Source of the DNA: Paenibacillus mellifer
GTDB taxonomy: Bacteria; Bacillota; Bacilli; Paenibacillales; Paenibacillaceae
Reading direction: 5' to 3'
NCBI RefSeq assembly: GCF_023195895.1
Contig: NZ_JALPRK010000004.1
Coordinates: 222,709-286,708, forward strand
DNA length: 64,000 nucleotides
Shown: positions 1 to 8,261 of the stretch, in pieces
How positions within the stretch are numbered: position 1 is the first letter of the stretch
Layout of the letters: the number at the start of each line of letters is the position of its first letter
Notes under the pieces: generated by a model
The model's input: the letters and a program-made list of their open reading frames with translations, nothing else
Databases searched by the model: none
Told to the model about the DNA's origin: nothing
Translations under genes and position numbers: made by a program

Positions 1-1147
1 GTCCGATGAGCCCAAACGCAAACGGCCCGAAGATCGAGGAGAATTTACTCGTAATGTTGACGAAACCAAAAAATTCCCCCGTCCGGTTCGGCGGCATCAG
101 ATCGCTAAGGATCGAACGGGAAATCGACTGACTTCCCCCTTGTACCAACCCAACCATCACGGCCAGGATATAAAAATGCAAGGCACTGCTCATCCCAAAA
201 CCCAAGAGAACGATCAGCACATAGATGCCTAACGAGGCGATCAGCACCCGTTTAGGGCCTAGTCGCGCAGCCGCTTTTCCAAGCAGAATGGTACTGGGGA
301 ACCCGACGAATTGCGTGATGAGTAATGCCAGGATCAGGTCGCTGGTGCCTATTCCAAGCGTTGTTCCATAAATGGTCGCCATCAAGATGATGGTGTTGAT
401 CCCGTCGTTGTAGAACCAGAATGCCGCGATCATTCGAAATAGCTGCGGATAACGCCGGATGTCCCGAAACGTACCGCCGATTCGCTGACCGGCAGCCCGT
501 ACATATCCCCCCATTTTTAACCCGGACACTTGCTTGGGTAGATTCGGCACCTTCCGCATGATCGGCAGCGAGAAGACAAGCCACCATAAGCCTACGCTGA
601 GAAAAGAAAGCCGAGTTCCCGCCAGCTCATCGCTAAGGCCAAACCACTGCGGCTGCTGAATCATCATGAGATTGATGGCCAACAGAATTCCGCCGCCGAC
701 ATACCCGGCTGCATATCCTTTGGCGGAAACGTTATCCCGATCCTGGGAAGGTACCAGATCAGGGAGCATCGAGTCATAAAACGTCAGGCTTCCGGAGAAT
801 CCAACCGTCGTGATGACAAGCAGCGCCGAGGCGAACAACCAATCTCCCGGTCCGACGAGCGCAAATCCGGTAGTCCCGGCGATGCCTAGCAGAGCAAACC
901 AGGTTAGGAACGTCGTTTTACGCCCTGATAAGTCCGCGATGGATCCCAACAAGGGCGAGATGACAGCCACCAGCGCCATACCAATAGCATGCGTATAAGC
1001 TAAATAGGATGCCGCTGTGTTTTCGCTTAAACCTTGCGCGGCCACGCCGGCGTAGAAGATAGGAAGTACCGCCGCCAACACCGTGGTGGAGTAAGCCGAA
1101 TTCGCCCAATCATACAGGATCCACGCACGTATCTTCGACTTGTTCAT
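1..1147 (-). CDS. MFS permease, UMF1/Atg22-like (YxiO-type), 3' end cut by window edge
   Basis: The frame is open from an ATG at 1147 to the window edge (about 382 codons), so the C-terminus is missing. The N-terminus carries the motif ILYDWANSAYSTTV, which I recognise from the UMF1/Atg22-like branch of the major facilitator superfamily (B. subtilis YxiO is a relative). Many hydrophobic segments follow, and SGRKTTFLTW fits the loop after TM2 of MFS proteins. It probably sits in the cytoplasmic membrane as a secondary transporter; the substrate cannot be read from sequence. A GGGGAA ribosome site precedes the ATG and a TATAAT -10 lies at 1179-1184 on this strand. It is divergent from the AlkC gene. 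Confidence 0.8.
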   Translation of the reverse strand, partial: MNKSKIRAWILYDWANSAYSTTVLAAVLPIFYAGVAAQGLSENTAASYLAYTHAIGMALVAVISPLLGSIADLSGRKTTFLTWFALLGIAGTTGFALVGPGDWLFASALLVITTVGFSGSLTFYDSMLPDLVPSQDRDNVSAKGYAAGYVGGGILLAINLMMIQQPQWFGLSDELAGTRLSFLSVGLWWLVFSLPIMRKVPNLPKQVSGLKMGGYVRAAGQRIGGTFRDIRRYPQLFRMIAAFWFYNDGINTIILMATIYGTTLGIGTSDLILALLITQFVGFPSTILLGKAAARLGPKRVLIASLGIYVLIVLLGFGMSSALHFYILAVMVGLVQGGSQSISRSILSDLMPPNRTGEFFGFVNITSKFSSIFGPFAFGLIG

Positions 1148-1178
1148 TCTTTTGTTCCCCTTCCCTATGAATGTTTAG

Positions 1179-1248
1179 ATTATAGTAGAATAGGATTAAC
1201 GCCGTGTTTCTCTGGTGTTTGCGCTGAATAAAACCGTCATAGTAAAAT
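1179..1248. promoter_or_regulatory. divergent promoter region of the MFS and alkC genes
   Basis: Minus strand: a perfect TATAAT at 1184-1179 precedes the MFS gene, but I see no good -35. Plus strand: TTGCGC (1219-1224), an 18-base spacer and TAAAAT (1243-1248) precede the alkC start at 1298. Assigned by eye against the sigma-A consensus. Confidence 0.4.
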
Positions 1249-1297
1249 AGAACCCAAAATCTCTCGATCACAGTTGGGTATAGAACGGAGAATGGAC

Positions 1298-2407
1298 ATG
1301 GCCGATACGTTAAAATCGATGTATAACGAGGCATTCTTACGCAGCTTCGGCAGCAAAGTGAAGGACGCCTACCCGGCGTTTGAGCCTGATGCATTTGTCG
1401 CCGCAGTGATGGATGAAACCTGGGACAAGCTGGAGCTCAAAGCTCGGATGCGGCAAATCACATTGAAACTGGGTGCATGGCTTCCGCCAAGCTTTGCAGA
1501 GGCGCTGGACGTCCTGTTCGCAATAGACGAATCTTGTATTGGATTCCCTTACCTGTTCTTCCCCGACTTCGTTGAGGTGTTTGGCTGTGCCGAAGCGGAC
1601 TGGGCGCTTGCCATGCAGGCGTTCGAGCGCTTTACGCCGAAGTCATCCGCCGAGTTTGCCGTCCGTTCATTCATCGAACGCGATCCAGAACGGATGATGC
1701 GTCAGATGGCGATTTGGGCGGATCACGACAACGAGCATGTTCGCCGCTTGGCGAGCGAAGGCTGCAGGCCGCGCCTCCCCTGGGGTCAAGCGCTGCCGAT
1801 GTTCAAACGAGACCCTTCTCCCATCCTTCCGATTCTTGAGCGGTTGAAGGCCGATCCCAGCTTGTACGTCCGCAAGAGTGTGGCCAATAACCTGAATGAT
1901 ATCGCCAAGGATCACCCGGACCTTGTTCTGGACATCGCTCGGCGCTGGAAGGGCACCCACGCCCACACCGATTGGATTGTGCGCCACGGCTGCCGCACCT
2001 TGATCCGGCGCGGCGGTCCCGAGGCGCTGGAGCTGTTCGGATACGCCTCCGGTGAGGATGGCGAACCGCTCACGACCACGGCGACGCTGGCAATCGTGCC
2101 GGCCGCACTTCGGATCGGCGACAGCAGCGAGCTCCGCTACGAGCTGACGGTCCGAGAAGGCGAACCGGCTAAAGTACGCATCGAATACGGTATCGATTTC
2201 GTCAAAGCCGGCGGCCGTACCTCGCGCAAGCTGTTCCTGCTCTCGGACAAAACCGTCCCCGGCGGTTCACGACTCAGCGGCAAACGGCGGCACAGCTGGG
2301 CCGACCTGACAACTCGTCGCCATTACCCCGGCGAACACCGTATCGTGTTGCTGGTCAACGGCGCAGAAGTGGCTGAAACCGCATTAACGCTGCAAGTCAG
2401 CGAATAA
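1298..2407 (+). CDS. alkC: AlkC-family DNA alkylation repair glycosylase with C-terminal Ig-like domain
   Basis: A 369-residue protein in two parts. Residues 1 to about 250 form an alpha-helical HEAT-like array and contain NEHVRRLASEGCRPRLPWG, a signature I associate with AlkC/COG4335. Residues about 255-369 look like an Ig-like beta-sandwich (regular beta strands, ending LLVNGAEVAETALTLQVSE). The AlkC family removes N3-alkylated adenine from DNA without flipping the base out, and the Ig-like extension is known in the longer subclass. Length fits that subclass. I chose the ATG at 1298 because ACGGAG lies 7 bases upstream; a TTG at 1274 and an ATG at 1292 are in frame but worse placed. It appears monocistronic and is followed by a terminator. 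Confidence 0.8.
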   Translation: MADTLKSMYNEAFLRSFGSKVKDAYPAFEPDAFVAAVMDETWDKLELKARMRQITLKLGAWLPPSFAEALDVLFAIDESCIGFPYLFFPDFVEVFGCAEADWALAMQAFERFTPKSSAEFAVRSFIERDPERMMRQMAIWADHDNEHVRRLASEGCRPRLPWGQALPMFKRDPSPILPILERLKADPSLYVRKSVANNLNDIAKDHPDLVLDIARRWKGTHAHTDWIVRHGCRTLIRRGGPEALELFGYASGEDGEPLTTTATLAIVPAALRIGDSSELRYELTVREGEPAKVRIEYGIDFVKAGGRTSRKLFLLSDKTVPGGSRLSGKRRHSWADLTTRRHYPGEHRIVLLVNGAEVAETALTLQVSE

Positions 2408-2412
2408 CAAGC

Positions 2413-2449
2413 AAGACCTGAACAGGGTTGGCCAGGTAGGTCTTTTTTT
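2413..2449 (+). terminator. Rho-independent terminator after alkC
   Basis: A stem of AAGACCT (2413-2419) with AGGTCTT (2438-2444) closes an 18-base loop and runs into a T-tract at 2443-2449. Confidence 0.6.
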
Positions 2450-2539
2450 CCTCGGAATTGGATTGGGTACGACCCATTCTGGTTAAGCTGGTGAAGGAGT
2501 CACCCATGTAGGACAAGATATGACTAGGAGGTAGAGATC

Positions 2540-2971
2540 ATGCCTATTGACGCTTATTTGTATTTCAACGGAAACTGCCGCGAGGCGGTTGAATTTTATG
2601 CCCAGGCGTTTGGCGTAGAGCGGCCGCAAATCCTCACCTACGGTGAAGCGCATTCCGCCGAGCCGGATTATACGCTTCCCGAAGAAGCGAAGGATCGGGT
2701 CATGCACGCTAACCTTAAGGTGAGTGGCAGTAACCTGATGTTCTCCGATGTGTTCCCTGGTTCCCCCTATACCGTTGGAACCCATATCAGTTTGGCACTG
2801 GTCAGTCCAAACCGGGAGGAGATCACCTCCGCATTTGAACGGCTTAAGGAAGGCGGTTCGGTTCAAATGGAATTGCAGGCGACCTTCTGGAGTCCTTGTT
2901 ACGGTAATTTGAAGGACAAGTACGGCATCGAATGGCAGCTTAGTTATGACGACGGAAGAAACGGCATGTAA
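2540..2971 (+). CDS. VOC-superfamily protein (PhnB/YjdN-like)
   Basis: A 143-residue cytoplasmic protein of the vicinal-oxygen-chelate fold. It begins AYLYFNGNCREAVEFYAQAF, typical of PhnB/YjdN proteins (paired beta-alpha-beta-beta-beta modules). It ends with GNLKDKYGIEWQLSY, matching the usual family C-terminus (D-KFG-W). Members include glyoxalase-like and antibiotic-resistance-like proteins as well as many of unknown role, so no reaction is assigned. A strong site, AGGAGG, lies 9 bases before the ATG. The gene converges on the amidase gene, and its TAA stop forms most of the loop of a shared terminator hairpin. Confidence 0.8.
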   Translation: MPIDAYLYFNGNCREAVEFYAQAFGVERPQILTYGEAHSAEPDYTLPEEAKDRVMHANLKVSGSNLMFSDVFPGSPYTVGTHISLALVSPNREEITSAFERLKEGGSVQMELQATFWSPCYGNLKDKYGIEWQLSYDDGRNGM

Positions 2972-2990
2972 GCATGCCGTTTCTTCCGTC
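2951..2990. terminator. bidirectional terminator between convergent VOC and amidase genes
   Basis: A perfect 18-bp inverted repeat (2951-2968 with 2973-2990) closes a four-base TAAG loop at 2969-2972. The left arm codes for the last residues of the VOC protein, and its TAA stop (2969-2971) lies in the loop. The minus-strand amidase stop is at 2992-2994. No long T-tract is present on either side. Confidence 0.6.
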
Positions 2991-2991
2991 C

Positions 2992-3714
2992 TTATTTCCT
3001 GAAGTATTCCTCCAAAGCCTCCACAATCGCCTGCGCAGCCTTGTCCTGCCCTGCTTCGCTATAAAGAAAAGACTCATTCTCTGCATTCGTCAGAAACCCA
3101 ATTTCCGCCAGGACTGCCGGCACTTCGCTTGTTCGCAGCACCTTCCAGTCCTCTTGACGAACCCCTCGATCACGGAAATCCAAGGCTTCGATTAAATGCT
3201 GATGAATATCTTCTGCCAGTTCACGACTGCCGTCTCCCTCGGCGTAATAATACGTTTCCGTACCGGACACGTTCTCCGGCCCTTCATAGGTGTTGCCGTG
3301 AAGGGATACTAATGCATCGGCATGCAGATCGCTGGCGACCTTGGAACGATCCTCCAATTCGATAAACTCGTCACTTGTTCGAGTTAAATACGGTTCGAAC
3401 CTCGAATCCTGCCGAAGTAGATCAACCACTTTCTGGGCGAGGGCAAGCGTAAACTCTTTCTCTTCCCTGCCGCTCACACTGCTGGCCCCCGGGTCTTTCC
3501 CCCCGTGACCGGGGTCGATGATGATCCGGTATTTCCCATCGGATCTGCTGGGTACGGGCACTTCCTCCCCAGTCGCCGGTGCGGACGACAAGAACCGATG
3601 ACCGGAACCTAAGGTATCCTCACCACCGAAGGTGATCAACCCACCAAAGGATAACAAAACGATAACGATACCTAAGAAGGTAATGAAATACGCAACTTTC
3701 CCACTTCTCCCCAT
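2992..3714 (-). CDS. membrane-anchored N-acetylmuramoyl-L-alanine amidase (Amidase_3)
   Basis: A 240-residue protein with one transmembrane segment (about residues 7-29), a short linker and an Amidase_3 zinc-hydrolase domain (about 62-240). The expected zinc and catalytic residues are visible: His70 in DPGHGG, Glu85 in REEKEF, His139 in SLHGN and Glu204 in AEIGFLTN. Such enzymes cut the bond between MurNAc and the stem peptide; here it would act on the outer face of the membrane. I chose the ATG at 3714 because GGGAGGAG precedes it; an in-frame start at 3774 would overlap the upstream gene. It is the last gene of the binding protein-permease-permease-adaptor operon. About the length of CwlD, but I do not see CwlD-specific features. 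Confidence 0.85.
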   Translation of the reverse strand: MGRSGKVAYFITFLGIVIVLLSFGGLITFGGEDTLGSGHRFLSSAPATGEEVPVPSRSDGKYRIIIDPGHGGKDPGASSVSGREEKEFTLALAQKVVDLLRQDSRFEPYLTRTSDEFIELEDRSKVASDLHADALVSLHGNTYEGPENVSGTETYYYAEGDGSRELAEDIHQHLIEALDFRDRGVRQEDWKVLRTSEVPAVLAEIGFLTNAENESFLYSEAGQDKAAQAIVEALEEYFRK

Positions 3715-3770
3715 GTTGCTCTCCTCCCGATTTTCTCCTCTTCTCCCTCTCCATCCCCGTCTATCTCCAC

Positions 3771-4922
3771 TCAAAAACGAACGCGACTGCCCTCCAAAAT
3801 GGGATCCGTGCTCTCCACAATCACCTGCTGCCCCTCAAACACCCCTCCGGTAACAGCGCTGTTGTAACCATTGCTTCCAGCAACTTCGACATTAGCACGA
3901 GCAACATAGTAAGCATTGCCAAGCGGGCCTTCTCTGGGCTCGACGGTGTAGACGAACGTACCGGCATCATCCTCATGAATCGCCGCTTTAGGCACTAGAA
4001 GCGTCCCCGCGCTTCCGGTTTTCGTCATAACGACTCGAGCCTTGATTCCACTTCGCAAATGATCTCCTTGGAGCGAAATCGTCAAGAGTTGACTTGGTGT
4101 TGGTGCTAGGTCCGTCTTATCGGTTCCGCTGCCGGTCAAATCGCTTCCTACATTTGCTTCCAAGCTTGAGACCTGCCCCTGAACGATCGAATTGTCCTGA
4201 TCCGGTAGCAGAACGTCCAGCTCATCACCGATCCGCACAAGCTCTGCGACATCGTTTGGGATCGGCAGTTCAAGGCGAAACCCTTTGGAACTGTCGGATA
4301 AGCGGATATCCGGCCCTCCGACGGAAGCTTGTCCTTCAACCGCTGAAATCTCGATGATCGTGCCGTCGAACGGGGCGACCAGTTGGCGGTTGTTCTCTAT
4401 TTTGGTGTGTAAAGTCGCCAGATGCCGACCCTGCGTGGCGATATCGATCTTCGCATTTTGGATGGCACCACGGGCGCTTTGAAGTGCCGCCTCATCTCCC
4501 ACCTGTGCCGCCTGCTTGTACGCTTCTTCCCCATCGGCAAGTAACAACTTGAGCTTCTCAAGGTTTGCCTTCATATCGGCCACCTCTTGAGTTGCTTCAC
4601 TGTCGTCATACTCGATCAGAAGATCCCCCTTGTGAACCACATCCCCTTCTTTCACATGCACCTGACTAACTTTCCAGCCGGCCGGGTTCATGAAAGCCTG
4701 AGTGGCTCCGTATTTTAATAGCGCTGAACCTTCATAAGAATGTTCCAGCTCGCCGGGACTCGCAGCGGCTACCCGCACTTTAGGCAGCATCAGGTTCTGC
4801 AGCGTGTTGCCAAGAAGCGTACAAACCAGCAGTAAGCCGATAAACCCTCCGGCAAGCCATCTGATTTTCCGCTGCCTAACTCGCAGCCGCGACTCCTCAT
4901 TCCTTTGCGCTTCCAATGCCAT
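3771..4922 (-). CDS. HlyD/RND-type membrane fusion (adaptor) protein
   Basis: A 383-residue protein. A charged N-terminus and one transmembrane segment (21-38) lead into the first half of a biotinyl-lipoyl-like domain (VHVKEGDVVHKGDLLIEYDD, 88-107). A coiled-coil hairpin follows (about 110-178), then the second lipoyl half (LVAPFDGTIIEISAVEG, 181-197) and beta-barrel domains to the C-terminus. Proteins of this type link inner-membrane transporters to an outer partner in Gram-negatives; in Firmicutes they accompany MacB-like or peptide exporters. No MacB-like gene is nearby; it lies 12 bases behind a MalG-like importer permease. The stop lies 56 bases before the chosen amidase start. Confidence 0.85.
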   Translation of the reverse strand: MALEAQRNEESRLRVRQRKIRWLAGGFIGLLLVCTLLGNTLQNLMLPKVRVAAASPGELEHSYEGSALLKYGATQAFMNPAGWKVSQVHVKEGDVVHKGDLLIEYDDSEATQEVADMKANLEKLKLLLADGEEAYKQAAQVGDEAALQSARGAIQNAKIDIATQGRHLATLHTKIENNRQLVAPFDGTIIEISAVEGQASVGGPDIRLSDSSKGFRLELPIPNDVAELVRIGDELDVLLPDQDNSIVQGQVSSLEANVGSDLTGSGTDKTDLAPTPSQLLTISLQGDHLRSGIKARVVMTKTGSAGTLLVPKAAIHEDDAGTFVYTVEPREGPLGNAYYVARANVEVAGSNGYNSAVTGGVFEGQQVIVESTDPILEGSRVRF

Positions 4923-4934
4923 TCCTCCGTCCTG

Positions 4935-5813
4935 CTAACCTTTAATTCCCGACATTTGCACCCCTTGGATGAAATACGACTCTGCGTAGAAGAACAGCAG
5001 CAGCATCGGCGTCATGTACAAAACGGAGGCTGCAAAACCGACTCCTCGCTCCTCCGAGGCGATGCGTGCCAGATAAAGCGATAATGGCTGCTTAAATGAA
5101 TCCTCTAGGAAGAGGAGCGGCTGTTCGATCATATTCCAATAATCCACGAACAGCAGCACCGCCAGCGCCGCCAATCCAGGCTTGGCTAACGGGATGGCGA
5201 TATGCCGGAACACCGTCCACTCTCCAGCTCCATCCATTTTGGCTGCTTCCGCGTAAGCGCCAGGGATATGCGCCATAAATTGACGCAGCATAAACACCCC
5301 AAATGCGCCAAATACCCCAGGCAAAATAATAGCCGCCTCCTTGTTCATCAACCCCAACGTACTAGCCACCAAATAATTCGGCACCAGCGTTACTTGAAAC
5401 GGCATCAGCATGGTTAAGAGATAGACCAGAAACAGCTTGTCCCTTCCGCGAAAACGCAGCTTCGCGAAAGCATAGGCGGCCAGAGAAGCAACCAACGTCT
5501 GGCCGGCGATAATTGGCACCACCATCCCGACCGAATTCCAGAACATCCGCAAGAACTTGGAATTCAGGATCAAGACCTCCCGATATTGCCCGAAACTCAG
5601 CCAATCCGGAAGCAACTTCAGATTGACGAAGCGGGTATTGCCTCCCGCCGCAACATCCGTCATCTGTCCGATAAGCCCGTAATTCATTCCGATCTCCGTC
5701 TCCGTCATCAACGAATTCGTAAACGTCAGGAGCAGTGGAACGGACATCAATAGGGCAAAGAAGCCAAGTATTGCGGTTAAAGCAATCTGAGGGAGCAGCT
5801 TCGATCTTTTCAT
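4935..5813 (-). CDS. ABC importer permease, MalG/carbohydrate-uptake type
   Basis: A 292-residue integral membrane protein with six predicted membrane segments. It carries the EAA loop that docks the ATPase (AEAAKMDGAGEWTVFRHIAI, about residues 187-206). This loop and the length are typical of MalG-like permeases of carbohydrate uptake systems. It lies 15 bases downstream of its partner permease and 12 bases upstream of the HlyD-like gene. No ATP-binding subunit is encoded in the operon, so the ATPase would have to be a shared one of the MsmX type. The substrate is unknown. Confidence 0.85.
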   Translation of the reverse strand: MKRSKLLPQIALTAILGFFALLMSVPLLLTFTNSLMTETEIGMNYGLIGQMTDVAAGGNTRFVNLKLLPDWLSFGQYREVLILNSKFLRMFWNSVGMVVPIIAGQTLVASLAAYAFAKLRFRGRDKLFLVYLLTMLMPFQVTLVPNYLVASTLGLMNKEAAIILPGVFGAFGVFMLRQFMAHIPGAYAEAAKMDGAGEWTVFRHIAIPLAKPGLAALAVLLFVDYWNMIEQPLLFLEDSFKQPLSLYLARIASEERGVGFAASVLYMTPMLLLFFYAESYFIQGVQMSGIKG

Positions 5814-5828
5814 CGCGTTTTCCCTCCT

Positions 5829-6710
5829 TCAGTCCAGAACATCTCGAAACCGCCGCTCCACCGAGAGAAGGGCCATGACTAGGACGGAAATACAGAGAAC
5901 CATCAGGGTAGCCGCCGCCGTCAGTTTCTGAATCTCCAGCGCCGCGAACATGTTATTCATGTAGTGCTGCAGCATATAAATCCGGTCATAGGGATAATCC
6001 CCGGCCAGCAAATACGTTTCGCGGAACACTTTAAACGAGTTGATGATCGAGATCAGCACTACGAAGAACAGCGTTGGCGTCAAATAGACCAGCGTAATTC
6101 GTGAAAACTGATGCCACCGTCCCGCTCCCTCAATCCGTGCAGTTTCATAATAATCCCGCGGGATTTGCCGCAAGCCCGCCAGAAACAAGATCAGGTTGTA
6201 GCCGAGGTTTTTCCACAGATACAACACCACCAGCACGCCCATAGACCCATTCGATTGCAGCCAGTCGACTCGGCTATGCCCCCCATGATAAAGCCAGGCG
6301 TTCAACGTCCCGTTCCAGTCGAAGAAGATTTGCCAGACCAGGACAACCGATGCCACTGGAACGACCAGCGGAAGAATCAGAGCGGTCTGCAAGCCTTGAC
6401 GAAAGAAGGGCCCTTTATTGATCAAGAGCGCCAAGCTTAACGACAAAGCGAGTAGAAGCGGAACGCTGACCCCTGTGAATAACAACGTATTAGCAGCCGC
6501 TTTGCGGAAAGAACCGCTGGCCAGCAGTTCCGAATAGTTGGACAATCCGGTAAATCTTCCGCCAAGGGTGCGGTTGGTCAAGGATTGAGAGATGCCCATC
6601 ACGAACGGAATCATGTAGAACACCGCAAAACCAAGCATGCTCGGCGTCAAGAACAACAGTACTGCTGCGGTTTCCCGCCGGAACCGTCTCGATCGCCAAC
6701 GGCTATTCAT
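5829..6710 (-). CDS. ABC importer permease, MalF/UgpA type
   Basis: A 293-residue membrane protein beginning with a basic cytoplasmic stretch and then a hydrophobic segment (AVLLFLTPSMLGFAVFYMIP). The EAA loop reads YETARIEGAGRWHQFSRITL. It is the first permease of the pair and starts 8 bases inside the 3' end of the binding-protein gene, which suggests translational coupling. It likely forms a heterodimer with the MalG-like protein encoded next. Confidence 0.85.
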   Translation of the reverse strand: MNSRWRSRRFRRETAAVLLFLTPSMLGFAVFYMIPFVMGISQSLTNRTLGGRFTGLSNYSELLASGSFRKAAANTLLFTGVSVPLLLALSLSLALLINKGPFFRQGLQTALILPLVVPVASVVLVWQIFFDWNGTLNAWLYHGGHSRVDWLQSNGSMGVLVVLYLWKNLGYNLILFLAGLRQIPRDYYETARIEGAGRWHQFSRITLVYLTPTLFFVVLISIINSFKVFRETYLLAGDYPYDRIYMLQHYMNNMFAALEIQKLTAAATLMVLCISVLVMALLSVERRFRDVLD

Positions 6711-8079
6711 TGAGATACGTCGTGACCTTGTTTTGGATCAGGCCGGCGACGTCCTCGGTGGATTTCTGCCCGCTGAAGAAAGCCTGGGATTGTTCCACGA
6801 TAATGTCCGCCAGTTGATCCGGTTGGAATTTAGACACCAGATGGGTAGCACCTGTCAGTTCGTTCTCCAGCGCGTCTAGTTCGTCCGGATTCACCTGGAT
6901 CGGAACCCCCTTCAAAGGACCCTCTTTGGCTGTCGGTACGGAGCCGTCCTTCTTCAACTGTTCGACTTCCTGGGCGTACAACCGTTTATTGAGCGGGAAG
7001 CCGGCATGGTTCGGATCCACCGGCACTTGATCGGAGATCATGAACTTCACGAAATCCCAGGCTTGTTCCTTCGCCTTGGAACTTTGATTCAAGCCGATGC
7101 TTCGGTAGGGTTGGAAATACCCGCCGGCGCCAACGTCCTGCGCGTGAGGTTTAACGTACAGCTTCATGTTAGAACTCAGGAAGCTGTTCAACGATTCGAA
7201 ATAATCGCCGGGCGAATTGATCTGTACAGGGAAGAAATAAGGGATTCCCTCAGCGCCGATCACCCCGTCTTCGGACATTTTCTGGACCTGCTTCATTAAG
7301 CCGGTAAACGTGGCCGTGTTGAATTTGGCCGTCCCTTTCGACTCATCTACGAACAGCGATAAATTGTCGGAGACCATCCAGTTCAGCATATATTCGGGTT
7401 CGGTGTGGATGACATGCGGGTACGTTTTATTGACCAGTTTTTGGGATAACACCGCGAAATCGTTCCAGGACCAGGAATCGTCGTTGATTTCAACCCCTGC
7501 CTGGGCAAGCGCTTCTTCGTCGCCGGCCAGTCCGTGCAGGAAGAACGAAATCGGCATGGCATACAGGCCGCCGCCGATCTTGGCATGGTCCAAGATATTC
7601 GTGAAATAGTCCTCTCTCTTAAAGGCAGAATCCTGCGCAATTAGCTCATCGAAATTGACGAGAAGACCGTTCTTCACATAACTTGCCGCCGGCAAATCGT
7701 CCAGCACCAGCAAATCCGGCCCCTTTCCTGCCAGCATGGCTGTGTTGGTTTGGGTCATGAATTTCTCCATTTCCGCTTCTAGATGGGCATCATCTGTCTG
7801 TACGCTTTGGAGTTGAATGTCCACCTCCGGATGCAAGGCCTCATATTGGGTGACGAGCTCCTGTAAATGGGGATCTGGAAAAAATGTTGAAAAGGTCAAT
7901 GTGGTCTTCCCCGCATTTGCCGGGGCCTCGACCGGTTGTTCGGATCCTTTATCGCCGGATTTGCCGGTATGGATCTGGGGGGATTCTCCTCCCCCGCCGC
8001 TGCATGCAGCAAGTGCGAACAACAGGAAGATACCGGTGGCCGCAGTTGCTCTTGCTCTCTTTCGGTTTGTGGTTTTCAC
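6703..8079 (-). CDS. extracellular solute-binding lipoprotein, family 1 (sugar ABC type)
   Basis: A 458-residue secreted lipoprotein. The signal peptide ends in a lipobox (ALAAC, Cys26) followed by a Ser/Gly-rich linker. The mature part has features of family 1 binding proteins, including PDLLVLDDLPAASYVKNGLL and AWDFVKFMISDQV near the C-terminal lobe. It should bind a solute outside the membrane and hand it to the two permeases encoded downstream. First gene of a five-gene run that ends with an HlyD-like adaptor and an amidase. The ligand is not deducible. A weak -35 (TTGACA at 8184-8179) lies upstream. Confidence 0.85.
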   Translation of the reverse strand: MKTTNRKRARATAATGIFLLFALAACSGGGGESPQIHTGKSGDKGSEQPVEAPANAGKTTLTFSTFFPDPHLQELVTQYEALHPEVDIQLQSVQTDDAHLEAEMEKFMTQTNTAMLAGKGPDLLVLDDLPAASYVKNGLLVNFDELIAQDSAFKREDYFTNILDHAKIGGGLYAMPISFFLHGLAGDEEALAQAGVEINDDSWSWNDFAVLSQKLVNKTYPHVIHTEPEYMLNWMVSDNLSLFVDESKGTAKFNTATFTGLMKQVQKMSEDGVIGAEGIPYFFPVQINSPGDYFESLNSFLSSNMKLYVKPHAQDVGAGGYFQPYRSIGLNQSSKAKEQAWDFVKFMISDQVPVDPNHAGFPLNKRLYAQEVEQLKKDGSVPTAKEGPLKGVPIQVNPDELDALENELTGATHLVSKFQPDQLADIIVEQSQAFFSGQKSTEDVAGLIQNKVTTYLNE

Positions 8080-8211
8080 CGTCTTTTTCCTCCTTTCGGC
8101 GCTCTTGTGAAAGATACACTACTGTTTAACTGGCCTACTTCATCGTAAAAAGCAGATGTCACCATCGTTTGACCGAATTGTCAACAAAATGTCTCTAAAT
8201 GATTGCAACAC

Positions 8212-8247
8212 AAAAAAGACAGGAACGTCATCGTTCACGTTCCTGTC
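8212..8247 (-). terminator. terminator of the response regulator-kinase-lipoprotein operon
   Basis: An 11-bp perfect stem (8237-8247 with 8218-8228) with an 8-base loop is followed on the minus strand by six T (8217-8212). It separates the upstream sensor operon from the solute-binding-protein operon. Confidence 0.8.
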
Positions 8248-8261
8248 CATTGAAAGAGAAG

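Noticed and set aside
8156..8184. TTGACA with a 17-base spacer to TGACAT on the minus strand as promoter of the solute-binding-protein operon
   Set aside because: The -35 is perfect but the -10 matches only three of six positions; not listed as a feature.
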